Below are positions 47,279-56,480 of a stretch of 64,000 nt of DNA, piece by piece. This DNA comes from Caldimonas caldifontis. GTDB lineage: Bacteria; Pseudomonadota; Gammaproteobacteria; Burkholderiales; Burkholderiaceae_C. The notes beneath the pieces were generated by a model. The model searched no databases, was not told the origin of the DNA, and worked only from the letters and a program-made list of their open reading frames with translations. The DNA lies in contig NZ_PSNX01000003.1 in NCBI RefSeq assembly GCF_002930615.1, positions 124,001 through 188,000 of the forward strand, in the 5' to 3' direction. Numbering within the stretch: position 1 is the stretch's first letter; every line of letters starts with the position of its first letter. Both the position numbers and the translations under genes were made by a program.

Positions 47279-47632
47279 CTATGCCCCCCCTGCGGGGGGC
47301 AGCTTCGAGGTCAGCTCGACAACGAGAGCGGGCAGCGCAATGGCAACGGTGTCCCACACCACGTCGAGGTCAATGTCGAAGTAGCCATGGGTCAGGCGAT
47401 TTCGCATCCCGCGCATGCTGCGCCACGGCAGGGACGGCCACTGGTCAACAGTCTCGGGGTGGTCATTCATCAGCTTGGTGGCTGCCTCGCCGATGATCAC
47501 CAGATTGAGGATGACCGCTTGCTGGGTACGCTTGTCATCCAGGAACTCCGCCCTGGACAGGCCTTCGACATAGGCGCAGGCTTGCCGGGCCGCCTCCAGC
47601 ATGTGCCGAAGGTAGTCGGCGGCACGATTCAT
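47279..47632 (-). CDS. hepT: HepT-like (HEPN) ribonuclease toxin, second copy
   Basis: 117 aa, with the R-X4-H-X-Y motif intact (RNRLTHGY, Arg77, His82, Tyr84). Its N-terminal half (LNLVIIGEAATKL) resembles the first HepT. The ATG overlaps the mntA stop as ATGA. The C-terminal codons include a GC-only hairpin at 47283-47300 without a T-tract. It is convergent with the DUF4124 gene, two bases away. Confidence 0.86.
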   Translation of the reverse strand: MNRAADYLRHMLEAARQACAYVEGLSRAEFLDDKRTQQAVILNLVIIGEAATKLMNDHPETVDQWPSLPWRSMRGMRNRLTHGYFDIDLDVVWDTVAIALPALVVELTSKLPPAGGA

Positions 47633-47952
47633 AGGGGCTGGGCCTGGGCCAACACCTGAGGTCTGAATCGCGCCGGCAAGTCTCCAGGAGTCAGGACATC
47701 CACCGGCACCCCCAGGATCTCTTCGAGCTCATCCTGCAGCCCCCCCAGGTCGAACAAGGTCGTCCCCGGCAGGGGATCGACCAGGAGGTCGAGATCACTG
47801 CCGACATGATCCTGGCCGGTCAGCACAGAACCGAAGACGCGTGGATTGGCCACCGGAAACCGCCGCACAGCGGCTCGCACCGCAGCACGATGCTGGGACA
47901 GCGCACTGGAAGGTGTGGTCATGGGGTGAAGCGTCTCCATGGCTGTGATCAT
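47629..47952 (-). CDS. mntA: MNT-domain antitoxin (MntA), second copy
   Basis: A 107-aa nucleotidyltransferase with GS-X10-DXD (Gly41, Ser42, Asp53, Asp55). Its second half, DPLPGTTLFDLGGLQDELEE and LGVPVDVLTP, is nearly that of the first MntA. The start at 47952 is supported by the shared first 12 bases (ATGATCACAGCC) with the first copy; ATGs at 47940 and 47922 are alternatives. It is upstream of hepT and overlaps it by four bases. Confidence 0.85.
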   Translation of the reverse strand: MITAMETLHPMTTPSSALSQHRAAVRAAVRRFPVANPRVFGSVLTGQDHVGSDLDLLVDPLPGTTLFDLGGLQDELEEILGVPVDVLTPGDLPARFRPQVLAQAQPL

Positions 47953-48083
47953 AGTGCGACGGTCATGAATTTCATGAGATACGTCGCGGTTACCGCGCTA
48001 CGCTCATGTTCAGCGCGAGCCCCATCCTAACCTGGGCGGCGCCCTGTCCGCCCGCGAAGTAGCCTCTCTTCCACCGCCTCCCC

Positions 48084-49487
48084 ATGAGCACCGCTGTCCT
48101 TGCGCAGCCGGGCGCACGCGCCGCTGCGCCGCGCCCCCCGTTGTTCGCCATCACCTGGCCACTGTTCACCGAGCTGCTGCTGGGCATCAGCGTGGGCCTG
48201 GCGGGGCTGTGGATGGCCTCGCGCGTGTCGGACGCGGCCTCGGGCGCGTTTGCGATGGTCAACCACCTGCAGGCGGCCTTCTTCATCCTGTTCCGCATCA
48301 TCAGCATGGGGGTGAGCGTGGTCATCACGCAAAACCTCGGGGCGGGCAACCGGGCGGCGGCCGATGAGACGGCACGGGTGTCGCTGGGCGCCAGCACCTG
48401 GCTGGGGCTGCTGACGGGGTGCTCGCTGCTGGCCGGCGCGCCCTGGCTGCTGCAGTGGATGAACACGCCCGCCGAGCTGATGCCGCTGGCCGTGCCCTTC
48501 CTGCAGATGGCCGCGCTGGCCCTGGTGCTGGACGCCTACAACGCCACGATGGCCTCGGTGATGCGCGCCCACCTGCATGCACGCGACACGCTGCTGAACA
48601 TGCTGGCCATGCACACGCTGCACCTGCTGCTGTGCATCCCGCTGATGGGCGGCATGGGGCCGCTGCCGGGGCTGGGCCTGGTGGGCTTTGCGCTGGCGAT
48701 GGCCCTCAGCCGTGCCTTCGGCCTGGGCCTGCACCTGCTGCTGTGGCGCTGGCGGCTCAAGCTCGTGCCCACGGCCCGCGACTGGTGGGTGATGCGCTGG
48801 AAGCCGCTGGCCCCGGTGCTGCACATCGGCCTGCCCGGCGGGGCCGAGACCATCGCCTACCGGCTGGCGCTGATGGTGAGCATCGCGGTGGTGGCACGCA
48901 TGGGGGCCACCGAGCTGGCGGTGCACAGCTACACGATGCAGGTGATGTATTTCATCCTGCTGTTCGGCCTGGCCATCGGCTTTGCGGCCGAGATCCTGGT
49001 GGGCCACCTGATCGGCTCGGCCCGGCTGCACGAGGCGCACGCCCTGGTGCGCAAGTCGCTGTTCCTGGGGCTGGGGGTGTCCACGGGCGCCGCGCTCGTC
49101 GCTGCGCTGGGCGCGCCGTGGTACTTGCGCCTGTTCACGCAGGACGAGGCCATCATCGCCTCGGCCGTGCTGCTGCTGTGGCTCACGGTGCTGCTGGAGC
49201 CGGGGCGCACCTTCAACCTGGTGGTGATCAACGCACTGCGCGCCACCGGCGACGCGCGCTTCCCGGTGGCCGCGGGCATCGTCTCGATGGTGGTGGTGCT
49301 GGCCGGCGGCTCGTGGTTCTTTGGCGTGCACCTGGGCTGGGGTCTGCCCGGCGTGTGGATCGCCTACGCCCTGGACGAATGGATCCGCGGCCTGGCGATG
49401 GCGGCGCGCTGGTGGGGCCACGGCTGGGTGCGCCACGCCCGCGCCACGCACCGGCGCGTGGTGCGAGAGCGGCAGCCGGTGGGGTGA
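48084..49487 (+). CDS. MATE-family efflux transporter
   Basis: An inner-membrane multidrug/metabolite antiporter of 467 aa with about twelve hydrophobic segments in two internally similar halves. Signature segments: ITWPLFTELLLGI, VSVVITQNLGAGNRAAADE, and in the second half IGLPGGAETIAYR, AAEILVGHLIGS and RATGDARFPVAAGI. Members use Na+ or H+ gradients. No regulator is adjacent. Confidence 0.9.
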   Translation: MSTAVLAQPGARAAAPRPPLFAITWPLFTELLLGISVGLAGLWMASRVSDAASGAFAMVNHLQAAFFILFRIISMGVSVVITQNLGAGNRAAADETARVSLGASTWLGLLTGCSLLAGAPWLLQWMNTPAELMPLAVPFLQMAALALVLDAYNATMASVMRAHLHARDTLLNMLAMHTLHLLLCIPLMGGMGPLPGLGLVGFALAMALSRAFGLGLHLLLWRWRLKLVPTARDWWVMRWKPLAPVLHIGLPGGAETIAYRLALMVSIAVVARMGATELAVHSYTMQVMYFILLFGLAIGFAAEILVGHLIGSARLHEAHALVRKSLFLGLGVSTGAALVAALGAPWYLRLFTQDEAIIASAVLLLWLTVLLEPGRTFNLVVINALRATGDARFPVAAGIVSMVVVLAGGSWFFGVHLGWGLPGVWIAYALDEWIRGLAMAARWWGHGWVRHARATHRRVVRERQPVG

Positions 49488-49492
49488 TTTGT

Positions 49493-49529
49493 CCTTGCAT
49501 ATTGAGCGTTGTATGCTCAAAATGCAAGG
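49493..49529. promoter_or_regulatory. 37-bp inverted repeat abutting the DUF4143 ATPase start
   Basis: Arms of 15 bases (CCTTGCATATTGAGC and GCTCAAAATGCAAGG, one mismatch) surround a 7-base centre. The right arm ends at the base before the ATG and includes the AAGG that lies next to the start. It could be an operator for autoregulation or an RNA hairpin that hides the translation start. There is no T-tract, so it is not a terminator. Confidence 0.7.
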
Positions 49530-50702
49530 ATGATTGATCGCCAACTGTTGCCCCGGATCGAGCACCTGCTGTCGCAGAGCCCGGCCGTGGCCCTGCTGGG
49601 CCCGCGTCAGGTGGGCAAGACTACCTTGGCCCAAGCGCTGGGTGCCCGCCATTCACCGTCGGTGATGCTGGATCTGGAGCGCGACTCGGACCGGGCTGCC
49701 ATTGCACAGCCGGAGCTGTTCCTCCCGCAACACCGCCAAGCCCTGGTCGTGCTCGACGAAGTGCAGCTCGTGCCGGATCTGTTCCGGGCCTTGCGTCCGG
49801 AGATCGATGCCGACCGCAGGCCTGGCCGCTTCCTGTTGCTGGGATCGGCTTCGGGCGACCTTCTGCGCCAGAGCAGCGAATCGCTGGCAGGCCGGGTGGC
49901 GTATGCGGAGTTGACGCCATTGCTGGCCAGTGAAGTGGTCAGCGACCTGACCTCGCTCCAGGCCTTGTGGCTGCGTGGTGGCTATCCCCTGAGCCATCTG
50001 GCTTCCAGCGATGAAGCCTCGTTCGAGTGGCGGCAGAACTTCGTGCACACCTTCCTGCAACAGGACCTTCCCTCGATGGGCGTGCGGGTGCCGGCCGAAA
50101 CCCTGCGCCGCTTCTGGGTCATGCTGGCCCACCTGCAAGGCCAGCTCTTCAACGCCTCGCAACTCGCGCAAGCCCTGGGAGGGATCGCGCACACCACCAT
50201 TGCCCGCTATCTGGACACCCTGGTCGATGCTCTGGTGGTACGCCGGCTCGAGCCGCACTGGGTCAACGTGGGCAAGCGGCTGGTGAAGTCACCGAAGGTC
50301 TATGTGCGCGACAGCGGCCTGGTACATGCCCTGCTGGGCCTGGCCACCGTCAGAGACCTGCAGGGGCATCCGGTGGCCGGCGCCTCCTGGGAAGGCTTCG
50401 TGGTGGAGCAGGTGGCGGCCGCTTTGCCCGCGGGCGCGCAGTTGAGCTTCTACCGCACGGCCGCCGGTGCCGAACTGGACCTGGTGGTGGAACTTGGCAC
50501 ACGCAAGTTCGGCATCGAGATCAAGTTCTCTGCCGCCCCCAAGCCCACCAAAGGGTTCTGGCAGGCCTTGTCCGACCTGAAGATCGAGCGGGCCTGGGTG
50601 GTCGCCCCCGTCGAGCGCCGCTACCCGCTGGCGCCCGGCGTGGAGGTGGTGCCCGTCCAGGCCCTGCAGGGCCTGGCCGAGCAGCTGCAATCAGGCGGAT
50701 GA
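49530..50702 (+). CDS. AAA ATPase with DUF4143 (nuclease-like) C-terminus
   Basis: 390 aa. The N-terminal ATPase has Walker A GPRQVGKTT and Walker B ALVVLDEVQLV, with the sensor LLLGSASGDLL. The middle has the typical LRGGYPLS. The C-terminal DUF4143 region ends in a restriction-endonuclease-like core (AGAELDLVVEL and FGIEIKFS). Members are common in accessory regions, role unknown. ATG at 49530 is used although an in-frame TTG exists seven codons upstream within the inverted repeat. Its 3' end overlaps the convergent synthetase by 12 bases. Confidence 0.88.
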   Translation: MIDRQLLPRIEHLLSQSPAVALLGPRQVGKTTLAQALGARHSPSVMLDLERDSDRAAIAQPELFLPQHRQALVVLDEVQLVPDLFRALRPEIDADRRPGRFLLLGSASGDLLRQSSESLAGRVAYAELTPLLASEVVSDLTSLQALWLRGGYPLSHLASSDEASFEWRQNFVHTFLQQDLPSMGVRVPAETLRRFWVMLAHLQGQLFNASQLAQALGGIAHTTIARYLDTLVDALVVRRLEPHWVNVGKRLVKSPKVYVRDSGLVHALLGLATVRDLQGHPVAGASWEGFVVEQVAAALPAGAQLSFYRTAAGAELDLVVELGTRKFGIEIKFSAAPKPTKGFWQALSDLKIERAWVVAPVERRYPLAPGVEVVPVQALQGLAEQLQSGG

Positions 50703-52736
50703 GGCCCCGCGCTGCTGCGCCAGCGCGATGAACCACTCCAGCGCACCAGGGTTGGCCATGGCGTCGCGGTTGAGCACCTTGTCCACCGGGTGGCCCAGCA
50801 GCAGGCGCTTGATGGGCAGCTCGAGCTTCTTGCCCGACAGCGTGCGCGGGATCTCGGGCACCTGGTAGATGTCGTTGGGCACGTGGCGGGCCGAGAGCGC
50901 TTCGCGGATGCCGGCCTTCAGGCGCGCCACCAGCGCGCCATCGAGCGTGTGGCCTTCGCGCAGCACCACGAAGAGGGGCATCCAGCTTTCGCGGCCCAGG
51001 TATTCGAGGTCCACCACCAGGCTGTCGAGCACCTCGGGGAAGGCTTCCACGGCGCGGTACAACTCGGCCGTGCCCATGCGGATGCCGTGGCGGTTGATGG
51101 TGGCGTCGCTGCGGCCATAGATGATGGCGCCCCCGCGCGGGGTGATCTTCAGCCAGTCGCCGTGGCGCCAGAGGCCTTCGCCGCGCGGGCCGCGGTACAT
51201 CTCGAAGTAGCTCTCGCGCAAGCGGGAACCGTCGGCATCGCCCCAGAAGCACAGCGGCATCGAGGGCATGGGGCGCGTGCAGACCAGTTCGCCCACTGCA
51301 TCGACGATGGGGTGGCCCTGGCCGTTCGCGTCGGGCTCGCTGTAGGCATACACGGCCGCGCCCAGGCAGCGGCACTGCATCTCCCCGCGCGTCACGGGCA
51401 GGCCGCGATGGCCGGCCAGGAAGGCGCCAGCGAAGTCGGTGCCGCCGGCGATGGCCGTGAGCCAGATCGGTTCGCCGCCCGGCTGGGGCAGGCGGTGCCA
51501 GATCCAGTCATAGGCCTCGTCGGACAGGGGCGAGCCGGTGGAGCCCACGGCGCGCAGGCGCGACAGGTCGGCCACGGCCTGGGGCCGGACATCGGCCTTC
51601 AGGCAGCTGGCGTAGAAGGCCGCGCCCGCACCGAAGAAGCTGACGCCCGCCAGGCCGGCGAAGCGCCACAGGGTGGTCCAGTCGGGTGCGTCGCGGGGGC
51701 CCGCGGGGCTGCCGTCGAAGAGGCAGATCGTGGTGCCGCCGAGCAGGGCGCAGACCTGACAGTTCCACATGATCCACCCGGTGGAGCTGTACCAGTGGAA
51801 GCGGTCGCCACCGCTCACGCTGGGCCCCACGTCGTTGTGCAGGGTGCCCAGCTTGAGCTGTTCGAGCACGATGCCGCCATGGCCATGCACGATGGGCTTG
51901 GGCGCTCCGGTGGTGCCGCTGGAATAGACGATCCACAGCGGATGATCGAAGGGCAGCCATTCAGGCTCGAAGGGCACGTCGTCGGCCACCAGCGTGGCCC
52001 AGGCGTGCGCCTGGCGTTGTGGCGTGGCCAGCGGCTCGGCATCGGCCTGGGCGTCGAGGTGGTTCAACAGGACGGCGTGGCGCACCGTGGGCAGTTGCGC
52101 CAGCAACTCGGCCACCAGGGGCAGGCGCGGGTGGTCGATGCCACCGTGGCGGTAGCCGTCGCAGGCGATGAGCACTGTGGGCCCGATCTGGCGGAAGCGG
52201 TCGAGCACGGCCACCGGACCCATGTCGGGCGAGCACAGCGACCACACGGCCCCCACGCTGACCACGGCCAGAAAGGCCACCACGGTGGCAGCGGTGTTGG
52301 GCAGGTAGGCGGCCACGCGGTCGCCCCGCTGCACGCCCAGGCGCTTCAGGTGGTGGGCGAGCGAGGCCACCTGGCGGCGCAGCTCGCTCCAGCGCATCTG
52401 CTGCAACTCGCCGCGGGCCAGGCCCGCCTCGTCACACCAGATGATGGCCGGGTGGCCGGCCGTGTCGGCCTCGTCGGCGTGGCGCATCGCCTGCTGGGCA
52501 AAGTTGAGTTGCGCGCCACGGAACCACACGGCCCCCGGCATGCGATCTTCCACCAGCACGCCCTCGAAAGGGGTGGGCGACTGCAGCTCGAAGTAGTCCC
52601 AGATCGAACGCCAGAAGGCGTCGAGGTCGCTCACCGACCATTGCCACAGCGCGTCGTAGTGGTCGAAGTGCAGGCCGTGTCGTTGACCGAGCCAGCGCTG
52701 GTAGCGGTGGATGTGGGGCTCGTGGGCCGGGGGCAT
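50691..52736 (-). CDS. Acetoacetate-CoA ligase (acetoacetyl-CoA synthetase)
   Basis: 681 aa, the length and architecture of AACS: an N-terminal ACS-type domain (AVWFRGAQLNFAQQAM), AMP-binding WIVYSSGTTGAPKPIVHGHGG, STGWIMWN, GGTDFAGAF, GRSDATINRHGIRMGTAE, and the adenylation lysine region RTLSGKKLELPIK. It activates acetoacetate to acetoacetyl-CoA, linking ketone body or PHB breakdown to central metabolism. No partner genes are adjacent. Confidence 0.92.
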   Translation of the reverse strand: MPPAHEPHIHRYQRWLGQRHGLHFDHYDALWQWSVSDLDAFWRSIWDYFELQSPTPFEGVLVEDRMPGAVWFRGAQLNFAQQAMRHADEADTAGHPAIIWCDEAGLARGELQQMRWSELRRQVASLAHHLKRLGVQRGDRVAAYLPNTAATVVAFLAVVSVGAVWSLCSPDMGPVAVLDRFRQIGPTVLIACDGYRHGGIDHPRLPLVAELLAQLPTVRHAVLLNHLDAQADAEPLATPQRQAHAWATLVADDVPFEPEWLPFDHPLWIVYSSGTTGAPKPIVHGHGGIVLEQLKLGTLHNDVGPSVSGGDRFHWYSSTGWIMWNCQVCALLGGTTICLFDGSPAGPRDAPDWTTLWRFAGLAGVSFFGAGAAFYASCLKADVRPQAVADLSRLRAVGSTGSPLSDEAYDWIWHRLPQPGGEPIWLTAIAGGTDFAGAFLAGHRGLPVTRGEMQCRCLGAAVYAYSEPDANGQGHPIVDAVGELVCTRPMPSMPLCFWGDADGSRLRESYFEMYRGPRGEGLWRHGDWLKITPRGGAIIYGRSDATINRHGIRMGTAELYRAVEAFPEVLDSLVVDLEYLGRESWMPLFVVLREGHTLDGALVARLKAGIREALSARHVPNDIYQVPEIPRTLSGKKLELPIKRLLLGHPVDKVLNRDAMANPGALEWFIALAQQRGASSA

Positions 52737-52784
52737 GGCGTCTCCTCATGTCGTTTTGACGAAGGATAGCGACGCCCGAGAGGT

Positions 52785-53237
52785 TCAGCCGCCGTGCTCG
52801 ATCAGGGCCGCCAGCAGTTCGTGGCGCTGCGCGGCCAAAGGGTTCGTCACCGTCACACCTCCCCAGGTGAAGCCTTCGGTCAGGTCTTCGGACAGCAACA
52901 GGCGGCACCCGGCCTTGGCTGCCGAGGCCAGAATGACGGCATCCCACAACCCCAGTTGATGGTCTGCCGCCAGATCAGCCGCTGCCGGCATGACGTCCTG
53001 CGATGTGTCGGCGAGTGGATAGGCGTCGCGCCAGCTCAGCAGTGCTGCACGCGCCTGTTCACGCGAGCGGCCCGCCTTGCGTGTGAGCACCACAAACAGC
53101 TCGCCCAGCACCTGTACCGGTAACACCACGCTTCCCGACGGCAACTGCCCCAGCAAGGCCAGGACGGCATCGCGCCGGGCGGCATCATTGATGCCTTCTG
53201 CGTAGACCAGCAGATTGGTATCGAGCGCGACTCTCAC
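52785..53237 (-). CDS. VapC-type PIN toxin
   Basis: A 150-aa PIN-domain protein: MRVALDTNLLVYAEG (Asp6), VQVLGELFVVL, LGLWDAVILASAAKAGC and LLSEDLTEGF carry the acidic metal-binding residues. It is downstream of, and overlaps by four bases, a Phd-type antitoxin gene. RNase activity is inferred from the family. Confidence 0.87.
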   Translation of the reverse strand: MRVALDTNLLVYAEGINDAARRDAVLALLGQLPSGSVVLPVQVLGELFVVLTRKAGRSREQARAALLSWRDAYPLADTSQDVMPAAADLAADHQLGLWDAVILASAAKAGCRLLLSEDLTEGFTWGGVTVTNPLAAQRHELLAALIEHGG

Positions 53238-53476
53238 CGGTCTTCGTAGAGGTCGTCACGCGTCCAGTGCCCGGCCTGGACGATCGTCTGTCCGGCGAGA
53301 CGCTGCAACAAGGCCTCGCGGGCCTTTGCTGCCACGGGATCATCGGCTTCGATAGGCACCAGGCGAGCCACCGGCTTGCCGTGGCTGGTCACGACGTAGC
53401 GATGCCCTTCCCGCACCCCCCGCAGCAGGCACGAAAACTGACGATTGGCTTGCGCCGACGTGATGGCCTTTTCCAT
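53234..53476 (-). CDS. Phd-type antitoxin
   Basis: An 80-aa antitoxin: ITSAQANRQFSCLLRGVREGHRYVVTSHGKPVARLVPI is the DNA-binding fold, and the rest (RLAGQTIVQAGHWTRDDLYEDR) the toxin-binding tail. The ATG is 10 bases downstream of a palindromic operator candidate. Confidence 0.87.
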   Translation of the reverse strand: MEKAITSAQANRQFSCLLRGVREGHRYVVTSHGKPVARLVPIEADDPVAAKAREALLQRLAGQTIVQAGHWTRDDLYEDR

Positions 53477-53486
53477 GGAGCCAATT

Positions 53487-53503
53487 GTAGTGAATATTCC
53501 TAC
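53487..53503. promoter_or_regulatory. Candidate operator of the third PIN/Phd module
   Basis: GTAGTGAATATTCCTAC is a near-perfect palindrome around AATATT (one mismatched pair) in an AT-rich strip just upstream of the antitoxin start. Confidence 0.5.
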
Positions 53504-53504
53504 T

Positions 53505-53927
53505 TTACAGTGCTTTCATTGCCCCAGCGATGGCAGTGACCCGTTCCTGCAGCGCCGGCTCCAGGCCCGCCAGCAGGCCCACCCCCCCGCGCAACTCGCG
53601 CGGCAGGGCCTCGTTCAGCAGCTTGTCCTCGTCGGTGGCCAGCCAGGCCCGGGCCTCGCCGTCCTTCACGGTGACGCCGGCGAATGCGAAGATCGGCACG
53701 CTGTCCCAGAGCTGCCACTCCTCGCCCACCAGGGCCGCCTGCAGCAGGGTGAACTCGGGCAGCGTGCGCAACAGGGCGATCAGGTCGCGCCCCGCCGCGC
53801 TGTGATCCACCACCAGGCACAGGCGCTCGACGCGCCCCGGCGTGCCGAACTCGCCCGCGGCGACGCGCTGGCGCAGTTGTTCGCCCGCCTGTTGACCCTG
53901 CTGCTTGCGGCGTTTGGCTTCGCCCAT
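53505..53927 (-). CDS. Conserved hypothetical protein (140 aa)
   Basis: A cytoplasmic protein of unknown role. It begins MGEAKRRKQQGQQAG, a basic start seen in several small hypothetical proteins, and continues with a likely alpha/beta domain (LCLVVDHSAAGRDLIALLRTLPE and LWDSVPIFAFAGVTVKDGEAR). ATG at 53927 has AGGAG upstream; the 38 extra in-frame codons are not supported. It ends next to the operator of the PIN/Phd module. Confidence 0.6.
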   Translation of the reverse strand: MGEAKRRKQQGQQAGEQLRQRVAAGEFGTPGRVERLCLVVDHSAAGRDLIALLRTLPEFTLLQAALVGEEWQLWDSVPIFAFAGVTVKDGEARAWLATDEDKLLNEALPRELRGGVGLLAGLEPALQERVTAIAGAMKAL

Positions 53928-53979
53928 GTGCTGCTCCTGTCCATGCGGCCGCCCGTAGCCGAGCGGCGAGGGCGTGATG

Positions 53980-55164
53980 TTAGGGCGTTTCGGGCCAGCA
54001 CCCCGCCTGGGCGGCCGCACGCACCGCCTCGCCATCGGCATCCAGCGGCGGCGGCGGGCAGGGAGCCATGGGCCGCTGGCCGTCGAAGCGCATGGGCGTG
54101 AGCACGCCGGGGGGGTGGCCCAGGGTCTCGGGGGCGCGCAGGCCGCGCGCGCGCACGTGCGGGTCGTCGAAAACCTGGGCGATGTCGAGGATGGGCGAGC
54201 AGGGCACGCCGGCGGCGTCGAACGCCTCGACCCAGGCCAGCGTGGGCCGTGCGAGCAGGGCGCGTTGCAGCTCGGGCACCAGCTCGGCGCGGTGCTTCAC
54301 GCGGCCGGCGTTGGTGGTGTAGCGATCGTCTTGCGCCAGGGCCGCGAGGCCCATCGCCTCGCAGGCGCGGCAAAACTGCGCATCGTTGCCCACGGCCAGC
54401 ACCAGGTGGCCGTTTTCGGTGGCAAACACCTGGTAGGGCACGATGTTGGGATGGGCGTTGCCCATGCGCGTGGGCGGCGTGCCGCTCACGAGGTAGTTGG
54501 AAGCCTGGTTGGCCAGCATGGCGACCTGCACGTCGAGCAGGGCGGCATCGATGTGGCGGCCGCGCCCGGTGTGCTGGCGCTCGTGCAGGGCGGCCAGGAT
54601 GGCGGTGGTAGCGTACACGCCCGTCATCAGGTCGACCACGGCCACGCCCACCTTCTGCGGCTCGGCGCCCCGGTCGCCGGTGATGCTCATCAGGCCCCCC
54701 TGGGCCTGGATGGCGAAGTCGTAGCCGGCGCGCTGGGCGTAGGGGCCCGTCTGGCCGTAGCCGGTGATGGAGCAATAGACGAGGCCCGGGTTGAGCTGCT
54801 GCAGGCTCGCGCAGTCGAGCCCGTACTTGGCAAGCTGGCCGACGCGGTAGTTCTCGATCAGCACATCGGCCTCGCGCGCGAGGCTCTTGACCATCGCCTG
54901 GCCCTCGGGCGTGGCGATGTCCAGCGCCACCGACCGTTTGCCGCGGTTGGCGCACAGGTAGTAGGCCGCCGTGCGGGCATCGCCCTCGCCCCACCACGGC
55001 GGCCCCCAGCCGCGCGTGTCGTCGCCGCTGCCGGGGCGCTCGACCTTGATCACGTCGGCGCCGTAGTCGGCCAGCAACTGGCCCGCCCAGGGGCCGGCCA
55101 GCACGCGCGACAGGTCGAGCACCTTCACGCCCGCCAGCGGGCGCGGTGGGGTGGGCGTGTTCAT
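53980..55164 (-). CDS. CaiB/BaiF (class III) CoA-transferase, probably glutarate CoA-transferase
   Basis: A 394-aa CoA-transferase. N-terminal LAGVKVLDLSRVLAGPWAGQLLADYGADVIKVE, then ENYRVGQLAKYGLDCASL, YCSITGYGQTGPYAQRAGYD, and the catalytic-loop region FAIQAQGGLMSITG. The start overlaps the gcdH stop by one base. Next to glutaryl-CoA dehydrogenase, it likely moves CoA from succinyl-CoA to glutarate, as in SUGCT/GcdG; the substrate is inferred from context. Confidence 0.88.
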   Translation of the reverse strand: MNTPTPPRPLAGVKVLDLSRVLAGPWAGQLLADYGADVIKVERPGSGDDTRGWGPPWWGEGDARTAAYYLCANRGKRSVALDIATPEGQAMVKSLAREADVLIENYRVGQLAKYGLDCASLQQLNPGLVYCSITGYGQTGPYAQRAGYDFAIQAQGGLMSITGDRGAEPQKVGVAVVDLMTGVYATTAILAALHERQHTGRGRHIDAALLDVQVAMLANQASNYLVSGTPPTRMGNAHPNIVPYQVFATENGHLVLAVGNDAQFCRACEAMGLAALAQDDRYTTNAGRVKHRAELVPELQRALLARPTLAWVEAFDAAGVPCSPILDIAQVFDDPHVRARGLRAPETLGHPPGVLTPMRFDGQRPMAPCPPPPLDADGEAVRAAAQAGCWPETP

Positions 55165-56345
55165 CAGAACGCGGCGATGCCGGTCTGGGCACGGCCCAGG
55201 ATCAGGGCGTGGATGTCGTGCGTGCCCTCGTAGGTGTTCACCACCTCCAGGTTCACCAGATGGCGGGCCACGCCGAACTCGTCGCTGATGCCGTTGCCGC
55301 CCAGCATGTCACGCGCGGTGCGGGCGATGTCCAGGGCCTTGCCGCAGGAGTTGCGCTTCATGATGGAGGTGATCTCCACCGCCGCCGTGCCCTCGTCCTT
55401 CATGCGACCCAGGCGCAGGCAGCCCTGCAGGCCCAGGGTGATCTCGGTCTGCATGTCGGCGAGCTTCTTCTGCACGAGCTGGTTGGCCGCGAGCGGCTTG
55501 CCGAACTGCTTGCGGTCGAGCGTGTACTGGCGCGCGGTGTGCCAGCAGAACTCGGCCGCGCCCAAAGCGCCCCAGGCGATGCCGTAGCGCGCGCTGTTCA
55601 GGCAGGTGAAGGGGCCCTTGAGGCCGCGCACCTCGGGGAAGGCGTTTTCCTCGGGGCAGAAGACGTTGTCCATCACGATCTCGCCGGTGATGGACGCGCG
55701 CAGGCCCACCTTGCCGTGGATGGCGGGCGCCGAGAGGCCCTTCCAGCCCTTTTCGAGGATGAAGCCGCGGATGGCGCCTTCGTCGTCCTTGGCCCACACC
55801 ACGAAGACGTCGGCGATGGGGCTGTTGGTGATCCACATCTTGCTGCCAGTGAGGCTGTAGCCGCCGTCGACCTTCCTGGCGCGCGTGACCATGCTGCCGG
55901 GGTCGGAGCCGTGGTTGGGTTCGGTCAGGCCGAAGCAGCCGATCCACTCGCCGCTGGCGAGCTTGGGCAGGTACTTCTGGCGCGAGGCTTCGTTGCCGAA
56001 CTCGTAGATGGGCACCATCACCAGCGAGGACTGCACGCTCATCATCGATCGGTAACCCGAGTCGACGCGCTCCACTTCGCGGGCGATGAGGCCGTAGCTG
56101 ACGTAATTCAGGCCGGCGCCACCGTATTGCTCGGGGATGGTGGGGCCCAGCAGGCCCAGCTCGCCCATCTCGCGGAAGATACCTGCGTCGGTCTTCTCGT
56201 GGCGGAAGGCTTCGAGCACGCGCGGGGCCAGGCGCTCCTGGCAGTAGGCCGCGGCCGCGTCACGCACGGCGCGCTCCTCGCCGGTGAGCTGCTGGTCGAG
56301 CAGCAGGGGGTCGTCCCAGTGGAAGGCGGCTTTGGTCTGGCCCAT
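55164..56345 (-). CDS. gcdH: Glutaryl-CoA dehydrogenase
   Basis: An FAD-dependent acyl-CoA dehydrogenase of 393 aa that oxidises and decarboxylates glutaryl-CoA to crotonyl-CoA. Motifs: [16 protein letters not shown] at the N-terminus, [46 protein letters not shown], and the catalytic glutamate in [11 protein letters not shown]. These match GcdH rather than other acyl-CoA dehydrogenases. Divergent LysR gene upstream is the likely regulator. Confidence 0.92.
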   Translation of the reverse strand: MGQTKAAFHWDDPLLLDQQLTGEERAVRDAAAAYCQERLAPRVLEAFRHEKTDAGIFREMGELGLLGPTIPEQYGGAGLNYVSYGLIAREVERVDSGYRSMMSVQSSLVMVPIYEFGNEASRQKYLPKLASGEWIGCFGLTEPNHGSDPGSMVTRARKVDGGYSLTGSKMWITNSPIADVFVVWAKDDEGAIRGFILEKGWKGLSAPAIHGKVGLRASITGEIVMDNVFCPEENAFPEVRGLKGPFTCLNSARYGIAWGALGAAEFCWHTARQYTLDRKQFGKPLAANQLVQKKLADMQTEITLGLQGCLRLGRMKDEGTAAVEITSIMKRNSCGKALDIARTARDMLGGNGISDEFGVARHLVNLEVVNTYEGTHDIHALILGRAQTGIAAF

Positions 56346-56480
56346 GGTGGTCTCCGGTATCGATCTGAGGGGATGTGTCGATGCTAAGCCCCGGAGCAGG
56401 GGGTTTCAACCGACAATTGCGCATCGACTTGTGCGAAAAACTCACTCCGTCATCTCCAGTGCCACCCCAGGAGAATGCCC

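Noticed and set aside
47283-47300. GC-only hairpin (GCCCCCC/GGGGGGC) at the end of hepT
   Set aside because: No T-tract in either direction; likely a chance result of coding sequence and not a convincing terminator.
50790-52769. 659-codon plus-strand frame
   Set aside because: Shadow of the acetoacetate-CoA ligase, which has a full set of catalytic motifs on the other strand.
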